63,668 bases of DNA from JANNGZ01 sp031404155 (GCA_031404155.1 JANNGZ010000009.1:1-63668); one strand, 5' to 3'; positions 44,804 through 54,030 are shown, counted from the first letter of the stretch. Notes: generated by a model not told the origin, from the sequence alone. A program made the numbers and translations.

Positions 44804-45673
44804 TCACTCGAAGCGCTTGCCCAGCGCCAGCATCTCCGCTGTGCCGATGACGGCATTCAGGCCGTCGAAGTCGAGCATCTGGTCGCGCCACGGCGCGGTG
44901 CTGCCGTGCCGGTGCAGGCTGGCGTAAAAGCCGGCCAGCGTATGCGCCACCGCGCGCGCGGCGCCGCCGGGGAAGCTCACGATGCGAAAGCCGCGCGCGC
45001 CGAGTTCAGCGGCGGCTTGCAGCGGTGTCTTGCCACCTTCGACCATGTTGGCCAAGAGTGGCGCGCGGTGCGCAAAACGCCGGCAGGCGACGTCCATCTG
45101 CTCCGGGGTGCGCAAGGCTTCAATGAACAGCGCGTCGACCCCGCAATCGAGATACGCCTCGGCGCGGTCGAGCGCACTCACCAGCCCTTCCACCGCGAGC
45201 GCGTCGGTGCGCGCAAGGATCAGCGTGTCGGTGCTGGCGCGCGCGTCCAGCGCGGCGCGCAGCTTGCCCTGCATCTCGGCCACCGGCACCACTGCCTTGC
45301 CGTCGAGGTGGCCGCAGCGCTTCGGTGAGGTCTGGTCCTCGAGCTGGATCATCGCCGCGCCCGCGCGTTCGAAGCCGCGCACCGTGCGCTGCACATTCAG
45401 CGCGTTGCCGAAACCGGTGTCGGCGTCCACGACCACCGGCACTTGCACCCGCTCGGTGATGCGCGCGAGCGTGTCCTGCACTTCGCTGAAGGTGGTGAGG
45501 CCGATATCGGGTCGGCCGAGCCGGGTGTAGGCGATCGACGCGCCCGACAGGTACAGCGCCTCGAAGCCGGCCTGTTCGGCGATCAACGCCGAAAGCGCGT
45601 CGTAGACGCCCGGTGCGAGCAGCACGCGGGCTTCGGTCAGCCGCTGCTTGAGCGTTGCCTGTCTGAGGGTCAT
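44804..45673 (-). CDS. ICL/PEP-mutase family lyase (2-methylisocitrate/dimethylmalate lyase-like)
   Basis: 289 residues, the size of methylisocitrate and dimethylmalate lyases. The barrel shows YLSGASIAYTRLGRPDIGLT in part, VVDADTGFGN (Asp83, Asp85 for Mg), and the signature KRCGH at 118-122, in place of the KKCGH of isocitrate lyases, plus the LILARTDA strand. These enzymes cleave (or rearrange) 2-hydroxy or 3-hydroxy diacids to pyruvate, oxaloacetate or glyoxylate plus an acid. The ATG at 45673 overlaps the FAD gene stop (ATGA). Being last in the operon behind hydratase and dehydrogenase genes favours a C-C cleavage step. Confidence 0.88.
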   Translation of the reverse strand: MTLRQATLKQRLTEARVLLAPGVYDALSALIAEQAGFEALYLSGASIAYTRLGRPDIGLTTFSEVQDTLARITERVQVPVVVDADTGFGNALNVQRTVRGFERAGAAMIQLEDQTSPKRCGHLDGKAVVPVAEMQGKLRAALDARASTDTLILARTDALAVEGLVSALDRAEAYLDCGVDALFIEALRTPEQMDVACRRFAHRAPLLANMVEGGKTPLQAAAELGARGFRIVSFPGGAARAVAHTLAGFYASLHRHGSTAPWRDQMLDFDGLNAVIGTAEMLALGKRFE

Positions 45674-47025
45674 ACCTTGCCTCCGAGTTGACCTGCCGCG
45701 GTACGCGCGGCGATGAAACCGCCGGCCACGGCGCTGAGCAGTCCGTTGCCCGACAGGTACCCCCACACTGCGTTGCCGGAGACGCCACGCGCGGCACCGC
45801 CCGCCGCGAGCAGGTTGGCCAACGGCGCGCCGTCGCCACGCAACACCCGGCATTGCGCGTCGATGTCCAGGCCGCCTTGCGTGTGGAACAGCGCGCCGGT
45901 GACCTTGATCGCGCAGTACGGCGCGGCCAGGCGCGTGCCGGCGAGCGTGGCCGCGAGCGTTGCCTCGTCGCATGCGATCCATGCGGCCAGCGCCGGCAGG
46001 TCGGCCGCATGGCGCACCGCGCCCGCCGCCTCGGCTGCGACGAAGTCCGGGAAGCTGCGACCGAGGGTGAGCAGCGGCGCGTCCAACACATTCCACGCGG
46101 TGCCGCCAGGCTGCGCAAGCACCTGCACCGCGGCCTCCGAATACCCGCCGGTCTCATCATGGAAGCGCCGGCCTTCGGCATTGACCTGCACGCCACCCTC
46201 CATCATCAGCGCCCACGAAATCAGTGCGCCCTGCGGCACCGCCCAGGAGCCGTGGCCCTGGTAGCCGCCCAGGTCGGCCAGACGCGCGCCGAGTTGCCGG
46301 CCCCAGGCGATGGCGCTGCCGTCGTTGCCGGTGTGGCCGGCGAAGTGAGCGTCGCGCATCTCCGGCAGCAGCTCACTGACCATCGCCGGGTTGCCGCCGA
46401 AGCCGTTGCAGGCCAGCAGCAGCACAGCGCAGGCCAGATGCTCCAGCGCACCGTCGGGCCGAAGGTAGCCGACGCCGAGCACCTGGCCGGCGTCGTCGCA
46501 CCACAGCTCGCGCACCAGCGCGTGGGTCACCAGCACCGCACCAGCGCGCAGCGCGGCGGCTTCGAGTGCCATCACCAACGCAGCACCGGTTCGCTGCGGC
46601 AGGGTGTGCATGCGCAGCCGGCTGTGGCCGGGGTAGAGGAATCCGTCGAGCAGTTCGAAGCGCAAGCCGTGGCGTGATTGCAAGTGGTCCAGCGCCGGTG
46701 CAATGGCCTGCGTGTACGCCGCCACGAGATGCGGCGCTGCGCTGCCCTGGGCTTTGCTCTGGATGTCCTGCGCGAAGCGCTCGGCGTTGTCGTCCCGCAC
46801 GCCCGCGTCGCGCTGAACTTGTGTGCCCGCCACGGGGATGAAGCCCGAGGACAAGGCCGTCGAGCCTCGCGCCTGCGCATCGCGCTCGAGCAGCACGCAG
46901 TCGATGCCGGCATCGCGCAAGGCCAGCGCCGCGCCCAGCCCGCAAGCGCCGGCACCGACGATCGCCACCGGCACCTCTGGCGTGCCGGGCGGCATCTGCG
47001 TGGCGCGGACGACGGTCGGGTTCAC
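45670..47025 (-). CDS. FAD-dependent dehydrogenase (fumarate reductase/TcuA-like)
   Basis: 451 residues, GTG start. FAD-binding fingerprint VAIVGAGACGLGAALALRDAG in part (Gly-x-Gly-x2-Gly), followed by LLERDA, a GSTALSSGFIPVAG block, and the C-terminal AAGGAARGVSGNAVWGYLSG that closes the FAD site. The family is the soluble fumarate-reductase/succinate-dehydrogenase flavoprotein type, which includes tricarballylate dehydrogenase TcuA and 3-ketosteroid dehydrogenases. The reaction is probably formation or reduction of a carboxylate-conjugated double bond. It is coupled to the lyase gene and only ten bases separate it from the amidohydrolase upstream. Confidence 0.88.
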   Translation of the reverse strand: MNPTVVRATQMPPGTPEVPVAIVGAGACGLGAALALRDAGIDCVLLERDAQARGSTALSSGFIPVAGTQVQRDAGVRDDNAERFAQDIQSKAQGSAAPHLVAAYTQAIAPALDHLQSRHGLRFELLDGFLYPGHSRLRMHTLPQRTGAALVMALEAAALRAGAVLVTHALVRELWCDDAGQVLGVGYLRPDGALEHLACAVLLLACNGFGGNPAMVSELLPEMRDAHFAGHTGNDGSAIAWGRQLGARLADLGGYQGHGSWAVPQGALISWALMMEGGVQVNAEGRRFHDETGGYSEAAVQVLAQPGGTAWNVLDAPLLTLGRSFPDFVAAEAAGAVRHAADLPALAAWIACDEATLAATLAGTRLAAPYCAIKVTGALFHTQGGLDIDAQCRVLRGDGAPLANLLAAGGAARGVSGNAVWGYLSGNGLLSAVAGGFIAARTAAGQLGGKV

Positions 47026-47035
47026 GGCTGGAGGA

Positions 47036-48508
47036 TCAAGCGGTCGGACGGTGCAGGTACTCGCCGCGCGGCTTGCCGATCACCTGGCCTTCTTCGAAGA
47101 TCTTCATGCCGCGAAGGAAGGTGGCGTCCACGCGCGCCGACATCTCCAGCCCCTCGAACGGCGTGTAGCCCTGCGTCGACGGCGAGTCCTTGGCGGCGAT
47201 GGTCCAGGTGCGCGCCGGGTCGACCAGCGCGATGTCGGCGTCGAAGCCTTCGGCGATGTCGCCCTTGCGGTTGAGGCCGAAGCGCTGCGCCGGGTTCCAG
47301 CTCGTCACGCGCGCCATGTGGTTGTAGCTCATGCCGCGGCGCGTGCCTTCGCTCACCAGCGCGGGCAGCAGGTACTCGGTGCCGCCGAAGCCGCTCTTGG
47401 CCATCCAGATGTTGCCGAAGTAGCGCTTCGGAATCTTCATCTCGTGGCGGCAGCAGGCGTGGTCGCTGACCACCCAGTCGAGCTCTTCAGCCAGCAGTGC
47501 CTCCCACAGGAATTCCACGTCCTCGCGCGGGCGGATCGGCGGGTTCACCTTGGCCAGCTCGGCCGCCTTGGCCGTGGTGTCGAGCATCAAGTGGCCGATG
47601 GTCACCTCGCGCCGGAAGTCGATATGCGGGAACACCTCGGCCATAGTCAGCGCCGCCTGCACCGCTTTGCGCGAAGACAGGTGCAGCAGGTTGATGTTGG
47701 TCAGCGCGGTTTCGTGGGCCAGGTAACTGGCGATGAACACCGCCAGCCCTTCCGAGTGCTGCGGGCGCGAGGCGCTGTAGGCGGCCAGCCCTTTGAGCGA
47801 CCTGTCCTTCTCGACCAGCTTGGTGTAGGCCGTCATGATCTCGGCCGTCTCGCAATGCAGCGAGAGCGAGATCTGACCCGCGCGTTCGGGCATCTTTTCG
47901 CGCGCGGCCTGGACGCCGCGCATCACGAACTCGAAGTGCGCGAGGTCGTAGCGCTCGTCCTCGCCGATCATCAGGAACTCGCGCTGCGTGGTGCTCGCCC
48001 CGTGCAGCCCGTGCGAGCCGTAGAACATGAAGATCTTGAAGCTGGCCACGCCATGCTTCCCGATCAACATCGGTATCTCGTCGATATGCGTCTTGTCCAT
48101 CGGCGCCAGGTGGTAGCCGTAGTCGACGTGGAAGCGGTTCTTGCTGGCTTTCAGCACTTCGGGAAAAAACTTGGCGTAGCGCCCGCCCTTGTTGAGGTAG
48201 TACTGCCCGGTGCGGAAGTAGTTCAGGCTGGAGGTGACGCCGCCCATTGCCGCGGCCTTGCTTTCGCTCACCGCGTCTTCTTCCAGCGGCGAGTAGATGC
48301 CGCTGTGCATATGCGCGTCGACGACGCCGGGAAACGCGAGCCGGCCGCGGCCGTCGAACAATGCCTTGGCGCGTGTCACGTCGATCGCCGGCGCCACCTT
48401 GGCGATCTTGCCGGCGGTGACCGCGATGTCGGCCTCGTGCACCGTGTTGCCGTGCGGGCGCACGACACGCACCCCCTTGATCAGCAGGTCGTATTCAGGT
48501 CGGCTCAT
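47036..48508 (-). CDS. Cyclic amidohydrolase (dihydroorotase/hydantoinase family)
   Basis: 490 residues, a type of TIM-barrel metal-dependent hydrolase. Metal ligands visible: DAHMH (His66, His68), the carboxylated-Lys candidate Lys158 in ASFKIFM, His218 in LHCET, His276 in LLHLS, and Asp349 in VVSDHACC. The binuclear site is therefore complete. Substrates in this family are cyclic amides or imides (hydantoins, dihydropyrimidines, dihydroorotate, imides, enamides). The stretch DAVSESKAAAMGGVTSSLNYF is unlike typical dihydropyrimidinase, so the substrate is open. It overlaps the hydratase small-subunit gene by 14 bases. Confidence 0.9.
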   Translation of the reverse strand: MSRPEYDLLIKGVRVVRPHGNTVHEADIAVTAGKIAKVAPAIDVTRAKALFDGRGRLAFPGVVDAHMHSGIYSPLEEDAVSESKAAAMGGVTSSLNYFRTGQYYLNKGGRYAKFFPEVLKASKNRFHVDYGYHLAPMDKTHIDEIPMLIGKHGVASFKIFMFYGSHGLHGASTTQREFLMIGEDERYDLAHFEFVMRGVQAAREKMPERAGQISLSLHCETAEIMTAYTKLVEKDRSLKGLAAYSASRPQHSEGLAVFIASYLAHETALTNINLLHLSSRKAVQAALTMAEVFPHIDFRREVTIGHLMLDTTAKAAELAKVNPPIRPREDVEFLWEALLAEELDWVVSDHACCRHEMKIPKRYFGNIWMAKSGFGGTEYLLPALVSEGTRRGMSYNHMARVTSWNPAQRFGLNRKGDIAEGFDADIALVDPARTWTIAAKDSPSTQGYTPFEGLEMSARVDATFLRGMKIFEEGQVIGKPRGEYLHRPTA

Positions 48509-48995
48509 CGTGTGGCTCCGGTGGGCAATTCAAGCGTCGTTTGAGTTGGGGCAGGAGGCCGCCGGCTTCGACCATGTCGAGCAGGAAGCCGGGGATGGGA
48601 TTGCAGCGCAGCGTGCGGCCGTCGGCGCGTGTGACCACGCCGGCGCGAGCGTCGAAGCCGAGGGCTTCGCCGTCGTCGATCTGCTCTGCTTCCGAGCAGG
48701 TGAGCAGCAACAAGCCTACGTTGAAGGCGTTGCGAAAGTAGAGGCCCGAGTACGACGGTGCGATCACCGCCGCCACGCCCAGATGCACCAGCACACTCGC
48801 CGCCTGCTCGCGCGACGAACCGATGCCGAAATGCGCGCCGGCCACCAGCACGTCGCCGCGCCGCGCCGCGCGCGCGAACTCGGGCCGCAAGGCTTCGAGG
48901 CAATGGCGCGCAGTGACCTCGATGCCGTGTTTCATCGTCGCGCCTGGCGCGAGCTGGTCGGTGTCGACATCGGCGGGGAGCTTCCAGGTTCTCAT
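48495..48995 (-). CDS. Aconitase-family hydratase, small (swivel) subunit
   Basis: 166 residues of LeuD type: DVDTDQLAPGATM at the N-terminus, GAHFGIGSSREQAASVLVHLG with the conserved GSSRE substrate-binding loop, and SGLYFRNAFNVGLLLL. It resembles 3-isopropylmalate dehydratase and 2,3-dimethylmalate/dimethylmaleate hydratase (DmdB) small subunits. The setting away from leu genes and beside a lyase, a dehydrogenase and transport genes argues for a catabolic hydratase rather than leucine synthesis. It pairs with the large subunit at 49204-50505. Confidence 0.9.
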   Translation of the reverse strand: MRTWKLPADVDTDQLAPGATMKHGIEVTARHCLEALRPEFARAARRGDVLVAGAHFGIGSSREQAASVLVHLGVAAVIAPSYSGLYFRNAFNVGLLLLTCSEAEQIDDGEALGFDARAGVVTRADGRTLRCNPIPGFLLDMVEAGGLLPQLKRRLNCPPEPHDEPT

Positions 48996-49203
48996 GTCAG
49001 CGGTCCGATTGCGCTGCTTGAATGCCGGTGCTCATGAGACGAGCCTGTGCTGGGGGCAGGCAGTGCCCGGCAGGGGCTCATTCTGGGTCGGCCGCAGGCC
49101 GACCGGCTCAGTCGCACGCCGTGGGCTGCCCGGGTGCGGCTTTGCCGCGCCGACGCTTCGCCTGGAAAATCCGACCCACCCTCAGCAACTGATGCAGCGC
49201 GCA
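48996..49203. other. Gap with hairpins between hydratase subunit genes
   Basis: 208 bases separate the two subunit genes, unusually long inside a tight operon. It holds a perfect hairpin (GGTCGGCC 49086-49093, GCA loop, GGCCGACC 49097-49104) and a second one (GCGGC 49136-49140, TTT, GCCGC 49144-49148). It could be a repeat element or an attenuation point. Confidence 0.5.
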
Positions 49204-50505
49204 TCACTCCGGCTCCTCGCTCGCCGACCCGGTCGCCCGCTCCGCCAGCATTTCCCGCGCATCGCTGATCGAACCGCGTACCGCGGACGCGGCCACGGTG
49301 TACGGCGAGCCGAGGACCACCTGCGCGGTGGCCGCGCCCATGCGGCCCTTGAAGTTGCGCGCGGTCGACGAGATCACGGTGCTGCCTTCGGGAATGCTGC
49401 TGCCGTAGCCGGCGCAGGCGCCGCAGGCGCTGGGCAGCAGCGTGGCGCCGGCATCCAGCAGCTGGCGCATCACGCCTTCGGCTTCGGCGTCGGCCGCATC
49501 GCGCACGCTGGCGGGTGCGACCAGCAGCTGCACATGCGCTGCGATGCGGCGCCCGGCGAGCACACGCGCCGCGGCGCGCAGGTCGTCCAGCTTGGCGCCG
49601 GTGCAGGCGCCGATGTAGGCGATGTCCACCCGCGTTGTCGCCAGCGTGTCCACGCCCACCACGTTGGCCGGGCTGTGCGGCAACGCCACCTGCGGCGCGA
49701 GGGTCGAGGCATCGAAGTCGTGGCGGGTGCCGGGCGCGAGGTCATCGCTGTACCAGGGCTCGATCTCGACCTCGGGCGCGCCATGTGCGGCGAGCCAGGT
49801 GCGTGTGGTCTGGTCGGGCGCCACCAGCCCGACCTGCGCCCCGAGCTCGGCGCTCATGTTGGCCAGGGTCATGCGCTCTTGCATCGGCAGTGCCCGCACC
49901 GCTTCGCCGCAGAACTCCACCGCCTGGTAGGCGCCGCCGTTCATGCCGTGGCGGCCGAGCATCGCAAGCATCATGTCCTTGGCGCTCACCCCGTCGATGA
50001 GGCGGCCGCGCCATTGCATGAAGATCGTCTCGGGCACCGTGAGCCAGATCTCGCCGGTGCACACCACGCCGAGCATTTCGGTGGCACCGATGCCGAACAT
50101 GTAGGCACCGAACGCGCCGCCGGTGGGCGAGTGGGAATCGCCGCCGACGCAGAACATGCCCGGGCGCAGGTGGCCGTGCTGCGGCACCACCACATGGCAG
50201 ATGCCCAAGGAGTCGTAGACATGCGGCAGGCGCTGCTCGGCCGCCCAGCTGCGCGCGATGCGCACGATGCGGCGCGACTCGTCATCCGCCTCGGGCACAT
50301 AGTGGTCGATCACCAGCACCACCTTGCTCTTGTCCCAGATCTGTGCCCCCAGTTCGGCCAGCATCGGCTGCAGGCGGCGCGGGCCGCTGGAGTCGTGGAA
50401 CATCGCCAGGTCGACGCGGCAGGTGACGACCTCACCCGGCACCACCTGGGCTCGGCCGGCTGCGCGGGCCACCAGCTTCTGGGCGAGCGTGGTGGGTTCA
50501 CTCAT
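49204..50505 (-). CDS. Aconitase-family hydratase, large subunit
   Basis: 433 residues of LeuC type. [4Fe-4S] ligands Cys301 in GACTGAK and Cys361/Cys364 in SACGACAGYG are present, with GGDSHSPT at 121-128 and FGIGATEMLGVV. Length matches the short homoaconitase/LeuC2 group and DmdA-type hydratases. It would isomerise or hydrate an unsaturated diacid or hydroxy diacid together with the small subunit. Its start lies only 16 bases after livF on the same strand, so transport and catabolism are one transcription unit. Confidence 0.9.
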   Translation of the reverse strand: MSEPTTLAQKLVARAAGRAQVVPGEVVTCRVDLAMFHDSSGPRRLQPMLAELGAQIWDKSKVVLVIDHYVPEADDESRRIVRIARSWAAEQRLPHVYDSLGICHVVVPQHGHLRPGMFCVGGDSHSPTGGAFGAYMFGIGATEMLGVVCTGEIWLTVPETIFMQWRGRLIDGVSAKDMMLAMLGRHGMNGGAYQAVEFCGEAVRALPMQERMTLANMSAELGAQVGLVAPDQTTRTWLAAHGAPEVEIEPWYSDDLAPGTRHDFDASTLAPQVALPHSPANVVGVDTLATTRVDIAYIGACTGAKLDDLRAAARVLAGRRIAAHVQLLVAPASVRDAADAEAEGVMRQLLDAGATLLPSACGACAGYGSSIPEGSTVISSTARNFKGRMGAATAQVVLGSPYTVAASAVRGSISDAREMLAERATGSASEEPE

Positions 50506-50521
50506 GGCCTACAAGCATGGC

Positions 50522-51232
50522 TCACAAGCCCAGGTAGGCGCGCCGCAGCTCATCGCTGGCGAGCAGCTCGGCCGGCAGGCCGGAGAATCGCACGCTGCCG
50601 TTTTCGAGCACATAGGCGCGGTCGGCGATCTCAAGGGACTGGCCGACGTTCTGCTCCACCAGCAGCACGGCCAGGCCCTCGTCGTGCAGGCGGCGGACCA
50701 GCTTGAACAGGTCTTCCACCAGCAGCGGCGACAAGCCGAGCGAGGGCTCGTCGAGGATCAGCAACTCGGGCTCGGCCATCAGCCCGCGGCCGATCGCGAG
50801 CATCTGCTGCTCGCCGCCGCTCATCGAGGCCGCCTTCTGCGCCACCCGTTCCTTCAGGCGCGGGAAGATCGCGAAGGCGCGTTCGAGGTTGTTTGCGCGG
50901 CGCTCGCGCCCGCGTGTGAACGAGCCAAGCTCCAGGTTCTCGCGCACCGTCAGGTTGGGGAAGATCTTGCGGCCTTCGGGCACCTGGATCAGCCCGGCCT
51001 TGACGATGTCGCGGTAATGCGCGTTCGTCAGGTTGCGCCCGCCAAGATGCACCGTGCCTCTCCAGGCGCGGTGGATGCCGCAGACGATGTTGTTCAGGGT
51101 CGATTTGCCCGCACCGTTGCTGCCGAGCAGCGCCACGATCTCGCCGCGGTTCACCACCAGGTCCACGCCGCGCAGCACCTCGACGCGGCCGTAGCCACCG
51201 CGCAGCTGGCGAACTTCGAGCAGCGGTGTCAT
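50522..51232 (-). CDS. livF: ABC transporter ATP-binding protein LivF
   Basis: 236 residues. Walker A GSNGAGKST (38-46), the Q-loop, signature SMSGGEQQM and Walker B LLILDEPSLGLSP are present, in the LivF subtype of the branched-chain amino acid type importers. Position 51232 overlaps livG by four bases (ATGA). The system uses LivF and LivG as a pair of ATPases for LivH/LivM, but the substrate is set by the binding protein at 54027-55226. Together with catabolic neighbours, an organic acid or amide is more likely than a branched-chain amino acid. Confidence 0.93.
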   Translation of the reverse strand: MTPLLEVRQLRGGYGRVEVLRGVDLVVNRGEIVALLGSNGAGKSTLNNIVCGIHRAWRGTVHLGGRNLTNAHYRDIVKAGLIQVPEGRKIFPNLTVRENLELGSFTRGRERRANNLERAFAIFPRLKERVAQKAASMSGGEQQMLAIGRGLMAEPELLILDEPSLGLSPLLVEDLFKLVRRLHDEGLAVLLVEQNVGQSLEIADRAYVLENGSVRFSGLPAELLASDELRRAYLGL

Positions 51233-52002
51233 GCGCTGACCCCGCGCAAACGCGCCGCGGTGCCGTGGCCGAGGTAGGCCTCGATCACCTGGTCGTTGTT
51301 CGTCACCTCGGCTGGCGTGCCGCTGGCAATCAGCTCGCCTTGCGCCAGCACCCAGACATGTTCGGCCAGGTTCATCACCGCCTGCATCACGTGTTCGATC
51401 ATCAGCACGGTCACGCCGCCTTTCACGCCGCTCGCCGGGTCCCCGTGCGCGATGGCGCGCACCACCGGAATCATCTCGGCGATCTCCTGCGGGTTCAGGC
51501 CGGCCAGCACTTCGTCAAGCAGCAGCAGCTTCGGTTGGGTGGCCAAGGCACGCGCCAACTCCAGGCGCTTGCGGCCGGCCACGGTCAGGTCGCCGGCCGG
51601 CTTGTCGAGCAGGGCACCGAGGCCGACACCTTGCGCCACACATTCGGCAGCGGCGAGCGCGGCGGCGCGGCGCGGCTCGTGCAGGTGCGCGCCGACGGCG
51701 ATGTTCTCGCGCACCGTCTGCGCTGCAAACGGCTGCACGATCTGGAAGGTGCGGGTCATGCCGGCGCGTGCGTTCAGGTGCGGCGGCTGGCCGGTGATGT
51801 CGCGGCCATCGAACAGCACCGTGCCCGCGTCGGGCTTGAGGAAACCCGACATCAGCGCGAACAGCGTTGTCTTGCCCGCACCGTTGGGCCCGATCAGCGC
51901 GGTCAGCGTGCCCGGCCGCAATTGCAGGCTCACGTCGTGCACCGCGCGCAGGCCGCCGAAGGCGATCGACACGCCGCTGAGCGACAACAGCGGCTCAGCC
52001 AC
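51229..52002 (-). CDS. livG: ABC transporter ATP-binding protein LivG
   Basis: 257 residues, slightly longer than LivF, with Walker A GPNGAGKTT, a LTVAGRKRLELARALA signature region and LLLDEVLAGLNP Walker B. The LivG-specific C-terminal extension ending AYLGHG is present. Start and end overlap neighbouring genes by a few bases (livM stop 51995, livF start 51232), which shows a single operon. It partners LivF, LivM and LivH. Confidence 0.93.
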   Translation of the reverse strand: MAEPLLSLSGVSIAFGGLRAVHDVSLQLRPGTLTALIGPNGAGKTTLFALMSGFLKPDAGTVLFDGRDITGQPPHLNARAGMTRTFQIVQPFAAQTVRENIAVGAHLHEPRRAAALAAAECVAQGVGLGALLDKPAGDLTVAGRKRLELARALATQPKLLLLDEVLAGLNPQEIAEMIPVVRAIAHGDPASGVKGGVTVLMIEHVMQAVMNLAEHVWVLAQGELIASGTPAEVTNNDQVIEAYLGHGTAARLRGVSA

Positions 52003-52954
52003 GGCGGCCCCGCAACAGGTCGCGCAGGCTGCGCCCGACGCCCGAGAGCCCGCGCGGCATGAACATCACGATCAGCACCAGCACCGAGCCGTAGACCACC
52101 ATGTTCAGCCCGGGCAACTGGCCGAACAGGTTGCGGGTGAGTTCGGCCAGCAGGTGCAGCACCGCGGCGCCGAGCAGCGGGCCCCACAGCGTGCCCATGC
52201 CGCCGACGATCGCGGCCACCAGCGCCTCGACCGAACTCGCCGGGCCGAAGGCCAGGCCGGGGTCGATGTACTGGAACACCTGCACATAAAACGCGCCGCC
52301 CGCGCCCATGAATGCGGCCGAGAGCGTGATCGCACCCAGCTTCACCGCCCAGGGGTCGACGCCGATCGCACGTGCCGCGTCTTCGTTGTCGCGCACCGCC
52401 TGCAATTGCGCGCCGAAGCGCGAATGCCGCAGCCACGAGGTGACGCACAGTGCCGCGACCACGAAGCCGAGCACCAGGCCGATGTAGCCCTTGCGCGAGC
52501 CGAACTGCAGGTTCGCGAACGACTCGCGCAGCGGCAGCATCAGCCCGACACCACCGCCGGTGAAATCGACCGACACCGCGAGGATGCGGAACACCTCGGC
52601 GAAGGCCAGGGTGACGAGCGCGAAGTAGGAGCCCTTGAGCCCGTAGCGAAAAGTCAGCGCGCCGACCAACGCGCCTACCGCGGCGGCCACGAGCACCGCG
52701 GCGGCCAGGGCCAGCCACGCGTTCCAGCCCCAGCTCAGCTGCGCCATCGCCTGCACATAAGCGCCGCTGCCGAAGAACAGCGCATGCCCGAACGAGAATT
52801 GCCCGCCGTAACCGCCGAGCATGTTCCACGACTGAGCCAGCAGTGCGGCGTACAGCGCCATCATGATGAAGGTGAGCCAGACGCCGGAGTCCAATGCCAG
52901 CGTCAGACCGCCGACCGCGGCGGCAAACGCGGCGATGGCGGCCAGGTCCTTCAC
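51995..52954 (-). CDS. livM: ABC transporter permease LivM
   Basis: 319 residues from a GTG at 52954, which overlaps the livH stop (GTGA). About nine to ten membrane helices are visible, for example WLTFIMMALYAALLAQSWNML in part, and the LivM signature GGYGGQFSFGHALFFGSGAY and ARAIGVDPWAVKLGA (EAA-like loop) are clear. Upstream in-frame starts would run into livH, so the GTG is preferred. It forms the translocation pore with LivH. Confidence 0.92.
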   Translation of the reverse strand: MKDLAAIAAFAAAVGGLTLALDSGVWLTFIMMALYAALLAQSWNMLGGYGGQFSFGHALFFGSGAYVQAMAQLSWGWNAWLALAAAVLVAAAVGALVGALTFRYGLKGSYFALVTLAFAEVFRILAVSVDFTGGGVGLMLPLRESFANLQFGSRKGYIGLVLGFVVAALCVTSWLRHSRFGAQLQAVRDNEDAARAIGVDPWAVKLGAITLSAAFMGAGGAFYVQVFQYIDPGLAFGPASSVEALVAAIVGGMGTLWGPLLGAAVLHLLAELTRNLFGQLPGLNMVVYGSVLVLIVMFMPRGLSGVGRSLRDLLRGRRG

Positions 52955-53823
52955 ACGCGGGCTCCGAACAGGCCCTGTGGGCGCAACAGCAGCACCGCGA
53001 TGAAGACCACGAAGATGCCGATCTGCCCCAGCGATTCGCCCAGGACCAGGCCACCGAGCGACTCGACCACGCCGATCAGCAGCCCGCCCACCAACGCGCC
53101 GACAAAGCTGCCCATGCCACCCAGCACCACGATCGTGAAGGCCACCGGTACGAAGCCCGCACCCACCTGCGGGTTCACGTAGTAGGCCGGCAGCAGGAAA
53201 CACGCCGCGGCGCCAAGGCAAGCCAGGCCGATGCCGAAACTCATCGCGTAGACATGGTCGACGTCGATGCCCATCAGCTTGGCGCCGTGTTTTTCCTTGG
53301 CCACCGCGCGGATCGCGCGGCCGAGGTCGGTGCGGGTGAGCACCAGCAGCAGCAGCGCCGACGCTGCCAGCGCGCCAACGAAGGCCACCAGCTTCGGCAG
53401 CGCGATCATGGCCGGGCCGATGGAGATGGTGGTCAGCGTGTAGGCCGTCTCGATGCTGCGGGTGTCGCTCTTGAACACCAGCAGCGCCAGGTTTTCGAGC
53501 ACGATGGAAATGCCCAGCGTGACGAGCAGGATGTTCTCGTCCTTGCCGTGGCCGGCGCGGTTGATGATGCCGCGCTGCAGCGCATAGCCGAACACGAACA
53601 TGCCCGGCACCACGATCGGCAAAGCCAGGTAGGGGTCGATGCCGAGCTGCACCTTGAGCAGGTACACCGCGTACAGCGCCACCATCAGCGCCGCGCCGTG
53701 GGCGAAGTTGATGATGTGCAGCACACCGTAGATCAGCGTCAGCCCGAGCGCGATCAGCGCGTACACCGCGCCGGTGGTCACGCCGTTCAGGACCGACGAG
53801 AAGAGGATGCCGAAGTCGAACAC
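52951..53823 (-). CDS. livH: ABC transporter permease LivH
   Basis: 290 residues, GTG start. It contains about eight membrane helices and the LivH pattern LNGVTTGAVYALIALGLTLIYG in part, NFAHGAALMV, the AVAKEKHGAKLMGIDVDHVY EAA-like loop, and GGMGSFVGALVGG. Pairs with LivM. It is separated by about 200 bases from the substrate-binding protein gene upstream, a gap that contains an inverted repeat. Confidence 0.92.
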   Translation of the reverse strand: MFDFGILFSSVLNGVTTGAVYALIALGLTLIYGVLHIINFAHGAALMVALYAVYLLKVQLGIDPYLALPIVVPGMFVFGYALQRGIINRAGHGKDENILLVTLGISIVLENLALLVFKSDTRSIETAYTLTTISIGPAMIALPKLVAFVGALAASALLLLVLTRTDLGRAIRAVAKEKHGAKLMGIDVDHVYAMSFGIGLACLGAAACFLLPAYYVNPQVGAGFVPVAFTIVVLGGMGSFVGALVGGLLIGVVESLGGLVLGESLGQIGIFVVFIAVLLLRPQGLFGARV

Positions 53824-53863
53824 CTGGAGTTCACGCCTCGGCTTCGTACCGGGCCGCGGTCCG

Positions 53864-54030
53864 CTCAGAGACTGAGAGTCTTTCGAGCGTGTCCGAGCAG
53901 CGCACCAGGGTGTGCCCGATCTAGGCGCAAAGCACAGCCAAAGCTCGGGCTATGGCGAGCATTTGCAACGACGAGCGGGCGCCTTGTGGGGTGCTGAGCG
54001 GGCATGATCGAACGATTCTCAGACTCTCAG
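53864..54030. repeat. Inverted repeat between binding-protein and permease genes
   Basis: CTGAGAGTCT (53872-53881) and its perfect complement AGACTCTCAG (54021-54030) flank about 140 bases, and partial symmetry continues inward. The right arm covers the binding-protein stop codon. A small hairpin CTCAG-AGA-CTGAG (53864-53876) overlaps the left arm. It may reduce readthrough so that the binding protein is made in excess. Confidence 0.5.

Noticed and set aside
48495..50505. Leucine biosynthesis leuC/leuD
   Set aside because: The genes are in a catabolic and transport operon with no leuB or leuA nearby, and the subunits are split by a long spacer; I treat them as aconitase-family hydratase.
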